Shown here piece after piece: positions 25,366 through 33,447 of a stretch of 64,000 bases of DNA; within the stretch, counting starts at the first letter, position 1; each line of letters starts with the position of its first letter. The DNA is taken from assembly GCF_041435195.1 (NCBI RefSeq), contig NZ_CP108106.1, positions 7,949,001 to 8,013,000 on the forward strand, read 5' to 3'. Source of the stretch: Streptomyces sp. NBC_00224. GTDB lineage: Bacteria > Actinomycetota > Actinomycetes > Streptomycetales > Streptomycetaceae. The notes under the pieces are model-generated. The model saw only the letters and a list, made by a program, of their open reading frames with translations. It was not told where the DNA came from and searched no databases. The translations under genes were made by a program, and so were the position numbers.

Positions 25366-26079
25366 ATGCCGAAGACCATCGCTCTCATCACCGGTGCGAA
25401 CAAGGGCATCGGATTCGAGATCGCGCGCCAGTTGCAGGACCGCGGTGTCACCGTGCTCCTGGCCGCTAGGGACGAGGGGCGGGGCAAGGTGGCCGCCGAG
25501 AAGCTGGGTGTGCCGTTCGTCCAGCTCGACGTCACCGACCCCGACAGCATCAAGAAGGCCGCGACCTGGGTCGACCTCGCCTACGGCAAGCTCGACATCC
25601 TCGTGAACAACGCGGGCATCTCCGTCCCCAATGACGGAAACCCGCCCAGCGCCACCTCCATCGACACCATGCGCGCCATCTACGACACCAATGTCTTCGG
25701 TGTGGTCGCGGTGACCAACGCGTTCCTGCCGCTGTTGCGTAAATCGCCGGCCGGCCGGATCGTCAACCAGTCCAGTGAAATGGGCTCGCTCACCTACGCA
25801 TTGGACCAGGACCACCCGATCTGGCAGGTGAACAACCTGGCGTACAACTCGTCCAAGACCGCGCTCAACATGGTCACGGTGTCCTACGCCAAGGAGTTGT
25901 GGGACACCCCGATCAAGGTCAACGCCGTCGCTCCGGGCTGGTGCCGTACCGATATCACCGGCGGTGAAGGCTTCAAGTCCGCCGAGCAGGGCGCGGCGAT
26001 CGCCGTGAAACTCGCCACCCTCGACGCGGACGGCCCGACCGCCACCTTCACGGAGGATCAGGGCACCGTCGCCTGGTAG
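25366..26079 (+). CDS. Short-chain dehydrogenase/reductase (SDR)
   Basis: A 237-aa classical SDR using NAD(P)H. TGANKGIG (9-16) binds the cofactor, NNAG is at 81-84, Ser136/137 and Y160xxxK164 form the catalytic set, and PGWCRTDITG closes the cofactor site. It resembles plant/fungal carbonyl reductase-like SDRs (KLDILVNNAGI, insertion around ALDQDHPIWQVNN). A strong GGAGGGTG site precedes the ATG. The acyltransferase-3 gene follows after 47 nt and is probably co-transcribed. Substrate unknown. Confidence 0.87.
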   Translation: MPKTIALITGANKGIGFEIARQLQDRGVTVLLAARDEGRGKVAAEKLGVPFVQLDVTDPDSIKKAATWVDLAYGKLDILVNNAGISVPNDGNPPSATSIDTMRAIYDTNVFGVVAVTNAFLPLLRKSPAGRIVNQSSEMGSLTYALDQDHPIWQVNNLAYNSSKTALNMVTVSYAKELWDTPIKVNAVAPGWCRTDITGGEGFKSAEQGAAIAVKLATLDADGPTATFTEDQGTVAW

Positions 26080-26126
26080 CCGCATCGCGCCTCCCTTCCG
26101 CACCCCCGTCCCCAGGAAGGTCCTCC

Positions 26127-27317
26127 ATGACACACGGCGTGTCCCGGGCGCCCGGCGAAGCGCCCAGGAGAGGTGGGCCGCCCGCCCCCGGGCTCTCCCG
26201 GCTGCCCTCGCTGACCGGACTGCGGTTCCCCGCCGCGTTCCTCGTCTTCGTCAGCCACATCGGACTCCCCGTCCCCCAAGTGCGCCTGTTCGAGGACGAC
26301 AAGCTGGTTGCGCACCTCAACAAGGCCACCGAGAAGGCGGGCTCGTTGGGCGTCGCCTTCTTCTTCGTCCTCAGCGGCTTCGTGCTGACCTGGTCCGCCC
26401 GCCCGGCGGACACGGCCCGGGCGTTCTGGCGCCGCCGGTTCACCAAGATCTACCCGAACTACGCGATCACGTGGGGTCTGGCGCTGCTGCTGTTCGCCTC
26501 CGCCTACACCCCGACCCGGGTGGCGCTCGCGAACCTCTTCATGGTCCATGTGTGGATACCGGACTTCCAGTACCTCCTCAGCGTGGACGCGTCGAACTGG
26601 TCACTGGGCTGCGAGTTCTTCTTCTACGCCTCGTTCCCGCTGCTGCACCGGCTGTTCCTGCGCATCGACCCCGCGCGGCTCAAGCACTGGATCGGCGCAC
26701 TGATCGCGGCGATCGTCCTCACCCCGCTGTTCACCTACAGCGTGCTGCCCGACGCGGGCGCCGTCGACCTGGCCACCTCGGGTTCCGCGGACGCCTCCGT
26801 GAAGCAGTACTGGTTCGCGTACTTCCTGCCGCCGGTGCGCATGCTCGACTTCGCGCTCGGCATGCTGGTGGCGCACGCGGTACTGAACGGACGCTGGCGG
26901 AACATCGGCGTCGTCTGGTCGAGCGTGCTCCTGGCGGGCAGCTACTGGCTCGGCCAGGAGTCGGACATGCTCTACGCCCAGCGCGCCACCTCGATCGTCC
27001 CGATCGTCCTGCTGATCGCCGCGGCCGCGACGGCCGACGTGAAGGGCGAGTTCACCCTTTTCCGCAACCGCGCGATGGTCTGGCTGGGCGAGATCTCCTT
27101 CGCGTTCTATCTCCTGCACTTCATCGTGCTGGCGTACGGCCGCAAAGTTCTGGGGCACGACCTCTACTCGACACCGGTGGCCAGTGCGCTGGTGGTCGTG
27201 CTGTTGGCGGTGAGCATTCTGACGTCCTGGGCCCTGTACGCACTCGTCGAACGGCCGATCACCCGCCGCTGGGCGACATCCCGGCGGGCCAAGGCCGCTA
27301 CTGCCGTGGCGATCTGA
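26127..27317 (+). CDS. Acyltransferase-3 family membrane protein (OafA-like)
   Basis: A 396-aa integral membrane O-acyltransferase with about ten hydrophobic helices. Family landmarks are LTGLRFPAAFLVFVSHIG (catalytic His in the first helix), SLGVAFFFVLSGFVLTW and RRRFTKIYPNYAITW. These enzymes transfer acetyl or longer acyl groups to sugars, lipids or natural products at the membrane. It lies 47 nt downstream of the SDR, suggesting a two-step tailoring unit. Confidence 0.87.
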   Translation: MTHGVSRAPGEAPRRGGPPAPGLSRLPSLTGLRFPAAFLVFVSHIGLPVPQVRLFEDDKLVAHLNKATEKAGSLGVAFFFVLSGFVLTWSARPADTARAFWRRRFTKIYPNYAITWGLALLLFASAYTPTRVALANLFMVHVWIPDFQYLLSVDASNWSLGCEFFFYASFPLLHRLFLRIDPARLKHWIGALIAAIVLTPLFTYSVLPDAGAVDLATSGSADASVKQYWFAYFLPPVRMLDFALGMLVAHAVLNGRWRNIGVVWSSVLLAGSYWLGQESDMLYAQRATSIVPIVLLIAAAATADVKGEFTLFRNRAMVWLGEISFAFYLLHFIVLAYGRKVLGHDLYSTPVASALVVVLLAVSILTSWALYALVERPITRRWATSRRAKAATAVAI

Positions 27318-27336
27318 CGATCCCGGTCCCGTCGCC

Positions 27337-27359
27337 CCCGGCGGACTCTCCCCGCCGGG
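27337..27359. terminator. Hairpin between convergent genes
   Basis: An 8-bp stem (27337-27344 with 27352-27359) fills the gap between the acyltransferase stop and the stop of the convergent GlxA-type regulator. Confidence 0.55.
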
Positions 27360-28304
27360 TCACACCCCCTGGAAGCTGCGCCGATACGCGTGCGGGCTGG
27401 TGCCGATGAGGCGTTTGAAGCGGTCCCGGAACGCGGTGGGGGAGCCGAAGCCGACTTGGAGGGCGATGCGGTCGACCGGGTGGGCGGTGGTCTCCAGGAG
27501 GTGCTGGGCCCGGCGGATCCGGGCCCGGTGCAGCCATTGCAGCGGGGAGGTGCCGGTCTGCTCGCGGAAGCGACGGTGCAGGGTGCGGGCGCTCATCCCG
27601 GCCCGGGCGGCGAGGTCGTCCAGGGTGAGGTCGTCGCCGGCGTTCTCCTCCATCCAGCGCAGCAGCGGTTCCATCGTCGAGCCGCGCGGGGTGGGCGGAC
27701 GCTCGGCGACGATGAACTGGGCCTGCCCGCCCTCGCGTTCCAGCGGCATCACGGACAGCCGCGCCGCGTCGGCCGCCACCGCCGAGCCCAGATCGCGGCG
27801 GATCATGTGCAGGCACAGGTCGAGCCCGGCGGCGGCGCCGGCCGAGGTGAGCAGCTGCCCGTTGTCGACGTAGAGCACGGCCGGGTCGACGTCGACGGCG
27901 GGATGGCGTTCGGCGAGCAGCGCGGCGGCGGCCCAGTGTGTGGTGGCGCGGTGGCCGTCGAGCAGTCCGGTGGCGGCGAGGATGAAGGCGCCCGTGCAGA
28001 TCGAGGCGATCCGGGCGCCCCTGGCGGCGGCCTGGCGCAGGGCGTCGAGGACGTCGTCCGGGACGGGTGCGACGGGGTCGGCGCAGCCCGGCAGGACGAC
28101 CGTGTCCGCCTCGGCCAGCGCGTCCAGACGCCAGGGAGCCCGCAGGGTGAACGCCCCGGCGTCGACCTCCTCGACGGGCGCGCACACCCGGACGCGGTAG
28201 GCGGGGCGGCCGTCGGGCAGCCGGGTGCGCTGGAACACGTCGATCGGCGCGGACAGGTCGAAGGGGATGACTCCGTCGAGGGCGAGGACGGCCACGGTGT
28301 GCAT
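27360..28304 (-). CDS. GlxA-family regulator (DJ-1/PfpI domain + AraC HTH)
   Basis: A 314-aa regulator. Residues about 1-170 form a class-I glutamine-amidotransferase/DJ-1-like domain (TVAVLALDGVIPFDLSAPIDVF; elbow ASICTGAFILAATGLLDG with a Cys as in active family members). The C-terminal about 100 residues are the AraC double HTH (LAARAGMSARTLHRRFREQTG, then VGFGSPTAFRDRFKRLIG). AGGTTGAGG precedes the ATG. It is divergent from the LuxC/LuxE-type operon across a 304-nt gap and is the obvious candidate regulator for it, although some family members act on distant genes. Confidence 0.88.
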   Translation of the reverse strand: MHTVAVLALDGVIPFDLSAPIDVFQRTRLPDGRPAYRVRVCAPVEEVDAGAFTLRAPWRLDALAEADTVVLPGCADPVAPVPDDVLDALRQAAARGARIASICTGAFILAATGLLDGHRATTHWAAAALLAERHPAVDVDPAVLYVDNGQLLTSAGAAAGLDLCLHMIRRDLGSAVAADAARLSVMPLEREGGQAQFIVAERPPTPRGSTMEPLLRWMEENAGDDLTLDDLAARAGMSARTLHRRFREQTGTSPLQWLHRARIRRAQHLLETTAHPVDRIALQVGFGSPTAFRDRFKRLIGTSPHAYRRSFQGV

Positions 28305-28608
28305 GCCTCAACCTTAGAAGAGAACCCAGATCCCGGTCAGCCGCCTTCGATCGGAGCGCCACAGGCTGGCGCCACCCGCAAGAATCATCGTTTTCGGCCA
28401 TGTGGACCGGTAGATGTTGCGGCCAACTTTGCGATTCGCGCTCCGATGTTCCATCATCGTGACCGCGCGTCAGTTCTTGGCGCGCCATCGAGGAGTCAGG
28501 GGCACGGGGAATCCCCTGTACACCGACCTATCCCGCAGGCGGCGAGCACGTGGTCTCGCCATGCCGCGGTGATTCCTGCCCTGTTCCGTACACCTAGGCA
28601 AAGGCCGC
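28305..28608. promoter_or_regulatory. Divergent promoter region of the LuxC/LuxE-type operon
   Basis: 304 nt between the GlxA-type regulator and the first operon gene, with a lower-GC patch around 28370-28480. A palindromic GGGGAATCCCC (about 28505-28515) lies midway. The first operon gene has AAAGG ahead of its ATG. No coding frame of its own is convincing. Promoters for both directions must lie here, but no clear -35/-10 pair was assigned. Confidence 0.45.
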
Positions 28609-29880
28609 ATGTCCGCCCAGCAGCTTTCGGACCTCATCCGGTTCGCCCGTCACAACTCGCCCTTCTACCAGGACCTTTACGCGTCCCTTCCGCCGGACGC
28701 CGACCGCCTCACCGACCTTCCGGTCGTGGACCAGGAGAAGTTCTGGGCGGCCAACACCCTCGAAGACAACCGCGTCCTGACCGGCCCCCTCAGTGAGGCG
28801 ACCGTCTACAAGACCGGCGGCACCACCGGGGCGCCCAAGTTCTCCGTCTACACCCGCGACGAGTGGCGCACCTTCGTGACCGTCTTCGGTCAGGGTCTTG
28901 TGGACACCGGGCTGCGCCCGGGCCACCGCGTCGCGGACCTCTTCTACGCGGGCGAGCTCTACGCCAGCTTCCTCTTCGTCCTCGACTCGCTCGCCCACGC
29001 CCCCGTCGACAACGTACGGCTGCCCATCGGCGGCGCCGCGCCGCTGAAGTCGACGGTCCCGACCCTGCGCGACTTCGCGGCGCAGGTCGTGGCGGGCACC
29101 TCCACCACGCTGTGCCGCCTCGCCGAGCACATCCTGGCGGCGGGCCTGCGGCTCGACGCGGTGGAGCTGGTCCTCTTCGGCGGCGAGGCCCTCTTCGCCG
29201 ACCAGCGGCGGCTCCTTGCCGCCGCGTTCCCCAACGCGGCGATCCGTTCGGTCGGTTACGCCAGCGTCGACGCGGGGCTGCTCGGCCGCCCCGTGCCCGG
29301 CCCCGACACCCGGGTCCACCGCGCCTTCACCCCGCACTCGATCGTCGAGATCCTCGACGACACCACGGGGGAGCCCATCACCGAGCCCGGACGGCCCGGC
29401 AGGGTCGTGGTGACCAGCCTCTTCCGCCGTCTGATGCCCGTCATCCGCTATCCCGCGGGCGACCGCGCCGAGTGGACCGACACCGAACTCGGCCACTTCC
29501 GCATCCTCGGCCGCGCCGAGGAGGGCGTCCGGGTGGGGCCGGTCTCCCTGTACTCGCAGGACGCCCAGGACGCCGTCGCCGAGGCGGACACCGAGGGCCG
29601 CATCGTCGGCATGCAGCTGGTCGTCCGCCGCTGGGAGGGCCGCGACGGGCTGGTGCTGCGACTCGCCACCGCCCCGGGCGACGACGACCCGGCCGCCCTC
29701 GAACTGCTCGCCAAGGCCGTCGTCACCGAGCTGGAGAGGGCCCGGCCGCTGTACCCGGACAGTGTGAGCACCGGATTCGTGCACCCGCTCTCCGTCGAGT
29801 GGGCGTGCCACCGCGACCTCGCCGTCAACCCGCGCTCGGGCAAGCTCGTCCGCGTCCTGGACGAGAGGCCGACCGCATGA
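28609..29880 (+). CDS. PaaK-like adenylate-forming enzyme
   Basis: A 423-aa member of the phenylacetate-CoA ligase/acyl-adenylate superfamily, which activates a carboxylic acid with ATP. The phosphate loop is TGGTTGAPK (69-77), the mid motif is GGEALFADQRR, the hinge region is RYPAGDRAEW, and the C-terminal catalytic lysine is K412 in RSGKLVR. It is first of five genes joined by 4-nt overlaps, and its TGA overlaps the ATG of the MFS exporter. Whether it makes a CoA ester, or hands the adenylate to the LuxE- or LuxC-like partner, cannot be told. Substrate unknown. Confidence 0.85.
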   Translation: MSAQQLSDLIRFARHNSPFYQDLYASLPPDADRLTDLPVVDQEKFWAANTLEDNRVLTGPLSEATVYKTGGTTGAPKFSVYTRDEWRTFVTVFGQGLVDTGLRPGHRVADLFYAGELYASFLFVLDSLAHAPVDNVRLPIGGAAPLKSTVPTLRDFAAQVVAGTSTTLCRLAEHILAAGLRLDAVELVLFGGEALFADQRRLLAAAFPNAAIRSVGYASVDAGLLGRPVPGPDTRVHRAFTPHSIVEILDDTTGEPITEPGRPGRVVVTSLFRRLMPVIRYPAGDRAEWTDTELGHFRILGRAEEGVRVGPVSLYSQDAQDAVAEADTEGRIVGMQLVVRRWEGRDGLVLRLATAPGDDDPAALELLAKAVVTELERARPLYPDSVSTGFVHPLSVEWACHRDLAVNPRSGKLVRVLDERPTA

Positions 29881-31169
29881 GCGCCACCCTCGTGGACGAG
29901 GGCCGCCGCCGGCCGCTCGTCCTGCGCAACCGCGCCTTCGGCGCCGTGTGGCTGAGCCAGGTCCTGACCCAGGCCGCGGTCCGCATGTTCCAAGTCGGCG
30001 TCTCCTGGTGGCTGGTGGCCTACGCGGTCGACGGCGGCCGGGGTCTGGCCTCCGGCCTCTTCATGGCCGTCAGCACGCTGCCCGCCGTGGCTCTCGCCCC
30101 GGTGGTGGCCCGCGTCGTCGCCCGCACCGCCCATCGCTCCGTGCTGCGCACGGCCGCCGCGGTGGCCGGGGCCGTCGCCGTCGCCCTGGCCGCCTGGGCG
30201 TGGACGAGCGGTCTGCCGCTGCCCGCCGTCTACGCCGCGACCCTCGCCCTGGCCACCTGCCAGGCGTTCTTCGACCCCTGTCTGACCACCTCGGTGCCCG
30301 AACTCGTCGACGACGAGGACATCGAGACGGCCACCGGCTTCGAGCTGTCCACCCAGTCCCTCGCCGGTCTCGGCGGGGCGCTGCTCGGCGCCGTGACCGT
30401 CGACCGCGCGGGTGTGGCCGGTCTCGGCGCGGGCTGCGGGGCCGCCTACCTCGCCGCGGCGCTGCTCGTCGCGGGCGTCCGCTTCCGTACCGCCGCGCCC
30501 GGCGCCGACGGCGAGGCCGACGCGACGGCCGCGTCCGAGCGGCGCACGCTCCGCGACATCCTCGGCGGACTCCCGTACGTACGGCGGATCCTGATCTGCT
30601 TCACCGCGGCCAACCTCTTCACCACCGCCGTCTTCGTCGTCATCCCGCTCTACACCCGGACCGTCCTCGGCGACGGCGGCTCCACCGTGGCCCTCCTGGA
30701 GGCGTCCCTGGGGTGCGGCACGCTCATCGGCTCGTTCACCGGCGCCCGGGTGCCGGGGCGGCCCACCGTCACCGGCGCCTACTGCCTGGCGCTGATGGCG
30801 TTCGCCCTCGCGCTGCCGGGGCTCGTCGCGGGGCGACTGGTCTTCGCGGGCAGCCTGGTCGTGGCCGGCTGGTGCGTGGGGGTGATCGGGGTCCGCTTCG
30901 TGGCCCTGTTCCAGCGGCTGGTGCCCGCCGCCGACAAGCCCGGCTTCTTCGCGGTGATGCAGGCGGTCCTGGGCGCCTCCTTCCCGGTGGCCTCGCTGCT
31001 GTTCGGCCTGGCGGGGGACCACCTCTCGGCGCAGACGCTGTGCCTGGTGCAGGCCGCCGGCCTGCTGCCCGCCGCCGGTGCTCTGGCCCTGCTGGGATCC
31101 GATAACTCCCCTGAGAACAAGGTGAGTTCGGCCGAACGCATCCCCGAGCCCGTCGGGGGCGAGCGATGA
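29877..31169 (+). CDS. MFS transporter
   Basis: A 430-aa major-facilitator membrane protein with about twelve hydrophobic helices. It opens LRNRAFGAVWLSQVLTQAAVRMFQVGVSWWL, a start typical of drug/product exporters of the enterobactin-exporter (EntS/MFS_3) type. There is a central loop with a charged stretch (around GADGEADATAASERR) and a short hydrophilic tail. The ATG overlaps the PaaK-like stop and its TGA overlaps the next ATG, so it is fixed in the operon. The probable role is export of the pathway product or self-protection. Confidence 0.87.
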   Translation: MSATLVDEGRRRPLVLRNRAFGAVWLSQVLTQAAVRMFQVGVSWWLVAYAVDGGRGLASGLFMAVSTLPAVALAPVVARVVARTAHRSVLRTAAAVAGAVAVALAAWAWTSGLPLPAVYAATLALATCQAFFDPCLTTSVPELVDDEDIETATGFELSTQSLAGLGGALLGAVTVDRAGVAGLGAGCGAAYLAAALLVAGVRFRTAAPGADGEADATAASERRTLRDILGGLPYVRRILICFTAANLFTTAVFVVIPLYTRTVLGDGGSTVALLEASLGCGTLIGSFTGARVPGRPTVTGAYCLALMAFALALPGLVAGRLVFAGSLVVAGWCVGVIGVRFVALFQRLVPAADKPGFFAVMQAVLGASFPVASLLFGLAGDHLSAQTLCLVQAAGLLPAAGALALLGSDNSPENKVSSAERIPEPVGGER

Positions 31170-32302
31170 GCGCCCGCGTCACACCGGCCACCGGCGCCGA
31201 CATCGCCGAGCTGCGCCAGCTCTACTACGCCGTCTACGGGCCCCACTACCCGGCCGGGCTCGGCACCGACCCCGCCGAGATGGCCCGGCTCATCCAGGAC
31301 CCCGACTCCCTGTGGCTGGTGGCCCGTTGCCCGGACACCGGCGCCCTGGCCGCGTCGGCCGCCATCCACGGCGAGCCGGGCAGCCGCATCGGCCGCCTCG
31401 AAGGCCTCGCCGTGCACCCCGACCACCGCTCCGGCGGCCTGGCCGCCACGCTCACCGAGGCGCTGTGCGCCGGGATGCTGGACAGCGGGCGCCTGGACTC
31501 GGTGTACGCGACGGTCCGCACGGTCAGCGCCGGACCCCAGCGCGTCGTCGCCCGCAACGGCTTCCGCCCGCTGGGCGTCCTGCCCAACGCCGTGGATCTC
31601 AGCAGCCGCGAAAGCCTCGCACTCTACGCGCGTCACTCGGCCGGTGTGCTGGAGCGCCGCGTTCCGGTGACCGAGGTGCCCGCCCCGCTGCTGCCGCTCC
31701 TGAAGGCCGTGGAGGGCTGTCTGGGCGTCAGCTACGGGGACGTCCGCGCCACCGGCCCGCTCCCGGCGGCCGGGCGCGGGCCCGTCGAGCGCCTTGAGAT
31801 GATCGAGGCGCCCGCCTTCGTGCGCCGCCGCTTCCGCGAGCGCTTCCCCGACACGGCCGGGTGGTTCTACCCGCTGCACACGCCCAACGTGCTGCTCACC
31901 CCCGACGACGGCCGGTTCGAGGTCTACGCGTACTTCAACCGCACCGGCGGCTACTGCTCGCTCCTGACCGCCCACCCCGACCCCGCCGCTGCCGCCGACC
32001 ACCTCGAACCCGTCACCCGGACCCTGACCCGGGCCGGGGCCGGCTATGTGGAGGCGCTGGTGCCGCTCGCGCACCACCAGGCGCTCTCGGCGTTCCTGGC
32101 CCAGGGGTTCGTCGCGGGCGCGCTCTACCCGGCGATGCGCGCGGACGGCGACGGCTTCCACGACTACGTCGTGCTCTCGCGCACCACCGAGCAGATCGAC
32201 TTCCGCGGCGTCGTCGTCGAGCCGCCCCTCCAGCCCTATCTGGACTGTTACCTGTCGGCCTGGGCGTCGACCTACCTGCCCACACTTGAGGTTGCCTCAT
32301 GA
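31166..32302 (+). CDS. GNAT-family acyltransferase (tandem GNAT)
   Basis: A 378-aa protein. The first GNAT domain (about 1-150) has the acyl-CoA loop VHPDHRSGGLAATL. The second half (about 210-355) reads as another, weaker GNAT fold (YVEALVPLAHHQALSAFLAQGFVAGALYPAM, then DYVVLSR). Double-GNAT enzymes often acylate an amino group on a small molecule. Both ends overlap neighbours by 4 nt. In the operon it would decorate the acid, aldehyde-derived amine or alcohol product; that role is inferred. Confidence 0.82.
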   Translation: MSARVTPATGADIAELRQLYYAVYGPHYPAGLGTDPAEMARLIQDPDSLWLVARCPDTGALAASAAIHGEPGSRIGRLEGLAVHPDHRSGGLAATLTEALCAGMLDSGRLDSVYATVRTVSAGPQRVVARNGFRPLGVLPNAVDLSSRESLALYARHSAGVLERRVPVTEVPAPLLPLLKAVEGCLGVSYGDVRATGPLPAAGRGPVERLEMIEAPAFVRRRFRERFPDTAGWFYPLHTPNVLLTPDDGRFEVYAYFNRTGGYCSLLTAHPDPAAAADHLEPVTRTLTRAGAGYVEALVPLAHHQALSAFLAQGFVAGALYPAMRADGDGFHDYVVLSRTTEQIDFRGVVVEPPLQPYLDCYLSAWASTYLPTLEVAS

Positions 32303-33447
32303 ACCCCCATCTCGCCCCGGTCGGCGTCCCCGACCCCGCCCTCCTGCCCCGTGTGCAGGAACTGTGCGACCTGACCGACCCGTACGCCTGCGGGCCCGCC
32401 GAGGACGAGCTGTTCGCCGCGGCCATGGCGGAGACCAACGCCTGGCACGCCGAACGCTCCCCGTTCTTCCGCTCGCTGTACGAGGCGACGCCGCCCGCGC
32501 GGCCGTACCGCGCCCCGCTGGTGCACGCCAACTTCTTCAAGCGCCACGAAGTGCTGTCCATCCCGCGCGAGGACGTCGACCTGCACCTGACCTCCTCCGG
32601 TACCACCGGCCAGAAGTCGCAGATGTTCTTCGACCGCTGGACCATCCGCTCCGCCCAGCGCATGGTCGCCCGCATCTTCGAGCGCAACGGCTGGATCACC
32701 CCCGACCAGGAGGTCAACTACCTCCTCTACAGCTACGAACCGGCCCCCGCCCTCAACCTCGGCACCGCCTTCACCGACAACTACCTCTGCGACTTCGCCC
32801 CGGCCCGCACCGTCGAGTACGCGCTGCGCAACACCGGCAGCGGCCACGAGTTCGACCCGTTCGGCTGCGTCGCCGCGCTGCGCCGCTTCGAGAACGACGG
32901 CGCCCCGGTCCGCATCCTGGGCTTCCCCGCCTTCCTCTACTTCACCCTGGAGCGGATGCGCGCCATGGGGCTGCCGCCCCTGCGCCTGCCCGAAGGCTCC
33001 CTCGTGGTCCTGGGCGGTGGCTGGAAGGGGCACGCCGACCGGCGCATCGGCAAGGACGAGCTGTACGCCCGCGTCACCGAGCAGCTCGGCATCCCCGGCG
33101 ACCGCATCCGCGACACCTTCGGCTCCGTGGAGCACTGCATCCCGTACATCGAGTGCGACCACCACCGGTTGCACGCCCCCGTCTGGTCCCGTGTCGCCAT
33201 CCTCTCCACCAGCACCCTGGAGCCCCTGCCGTACGGCGAGACCGGCTATCTGCACCTCGTCTCCCCGTACATCACCTCCGTACCCGCGCAGAGCGTCGTC
33301 ATGGGCGACCTCGCCTCGCTGCACCCGGGCGAGGAGTGCGGGTGCGAGCTGGGCACCGACTGGTTCGCCGTCCACGGACGCGCCGGAGTGAGCCGCAACA
33401 AGAGCTGCGCGGTGGCCGCCGCCGAACTGATGAAGGGCATGTCGTGA
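32299..33447 (+). CDS. LuxE-like acyl-protein synthetase
   Basis: A 382-aa adenylate-forming enzyme of the LuxE type, which activates a fatty acid as acyl-AMP and carries it on its own cysteine to the reductase LuxC. The phosphate loop is SSGTTGQKS (99-107). Other family text is YLLYSYEPAP, GGGWKG and RDTFGSVEHCIPY. A lone Cys370 in NKSCAVAAAEL, 12 residues from the C-terminus, matches the position of the acyl-accepting cysteine known in luminous bacteria. The GTG of the LuxC-like gene overlaps its TGA. There are no luxA/luxB or luxD genes. Confidence 0.86.
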   Translation: MNPHLAPVGVPDPALLPRVQELCDLTDPYACGPAEDELFAAAMAETNAWHAERSPFFRSLYEATPPARPYRAPLVHANFFKRHEVLSIPREDVDLHLTSSGTTGQKSQMFFDRWTIRSAQRMVARIFERNGWITPDQEVNYLLYSYEPAPALNLGTAFTDNYLCDFAPARTVEYALRNTGSGHEFDPFGCVAALRRFENDGAPVRILGFPAFLYFTLERMRAMGLPPLRLPEGSLVVLGGGWKGHADRRIGKDELYARVTEQLGIPGDRIRDTFGSVEHCIPYIECDHHRLHAPVWSRVAILSTSTLEPLPYGETGYLHLVSPYITSVPAQSVVMGDLASLHPGEECGCELGTDWFAVHGRAGVSRNKSCAVAAAELMKGMS

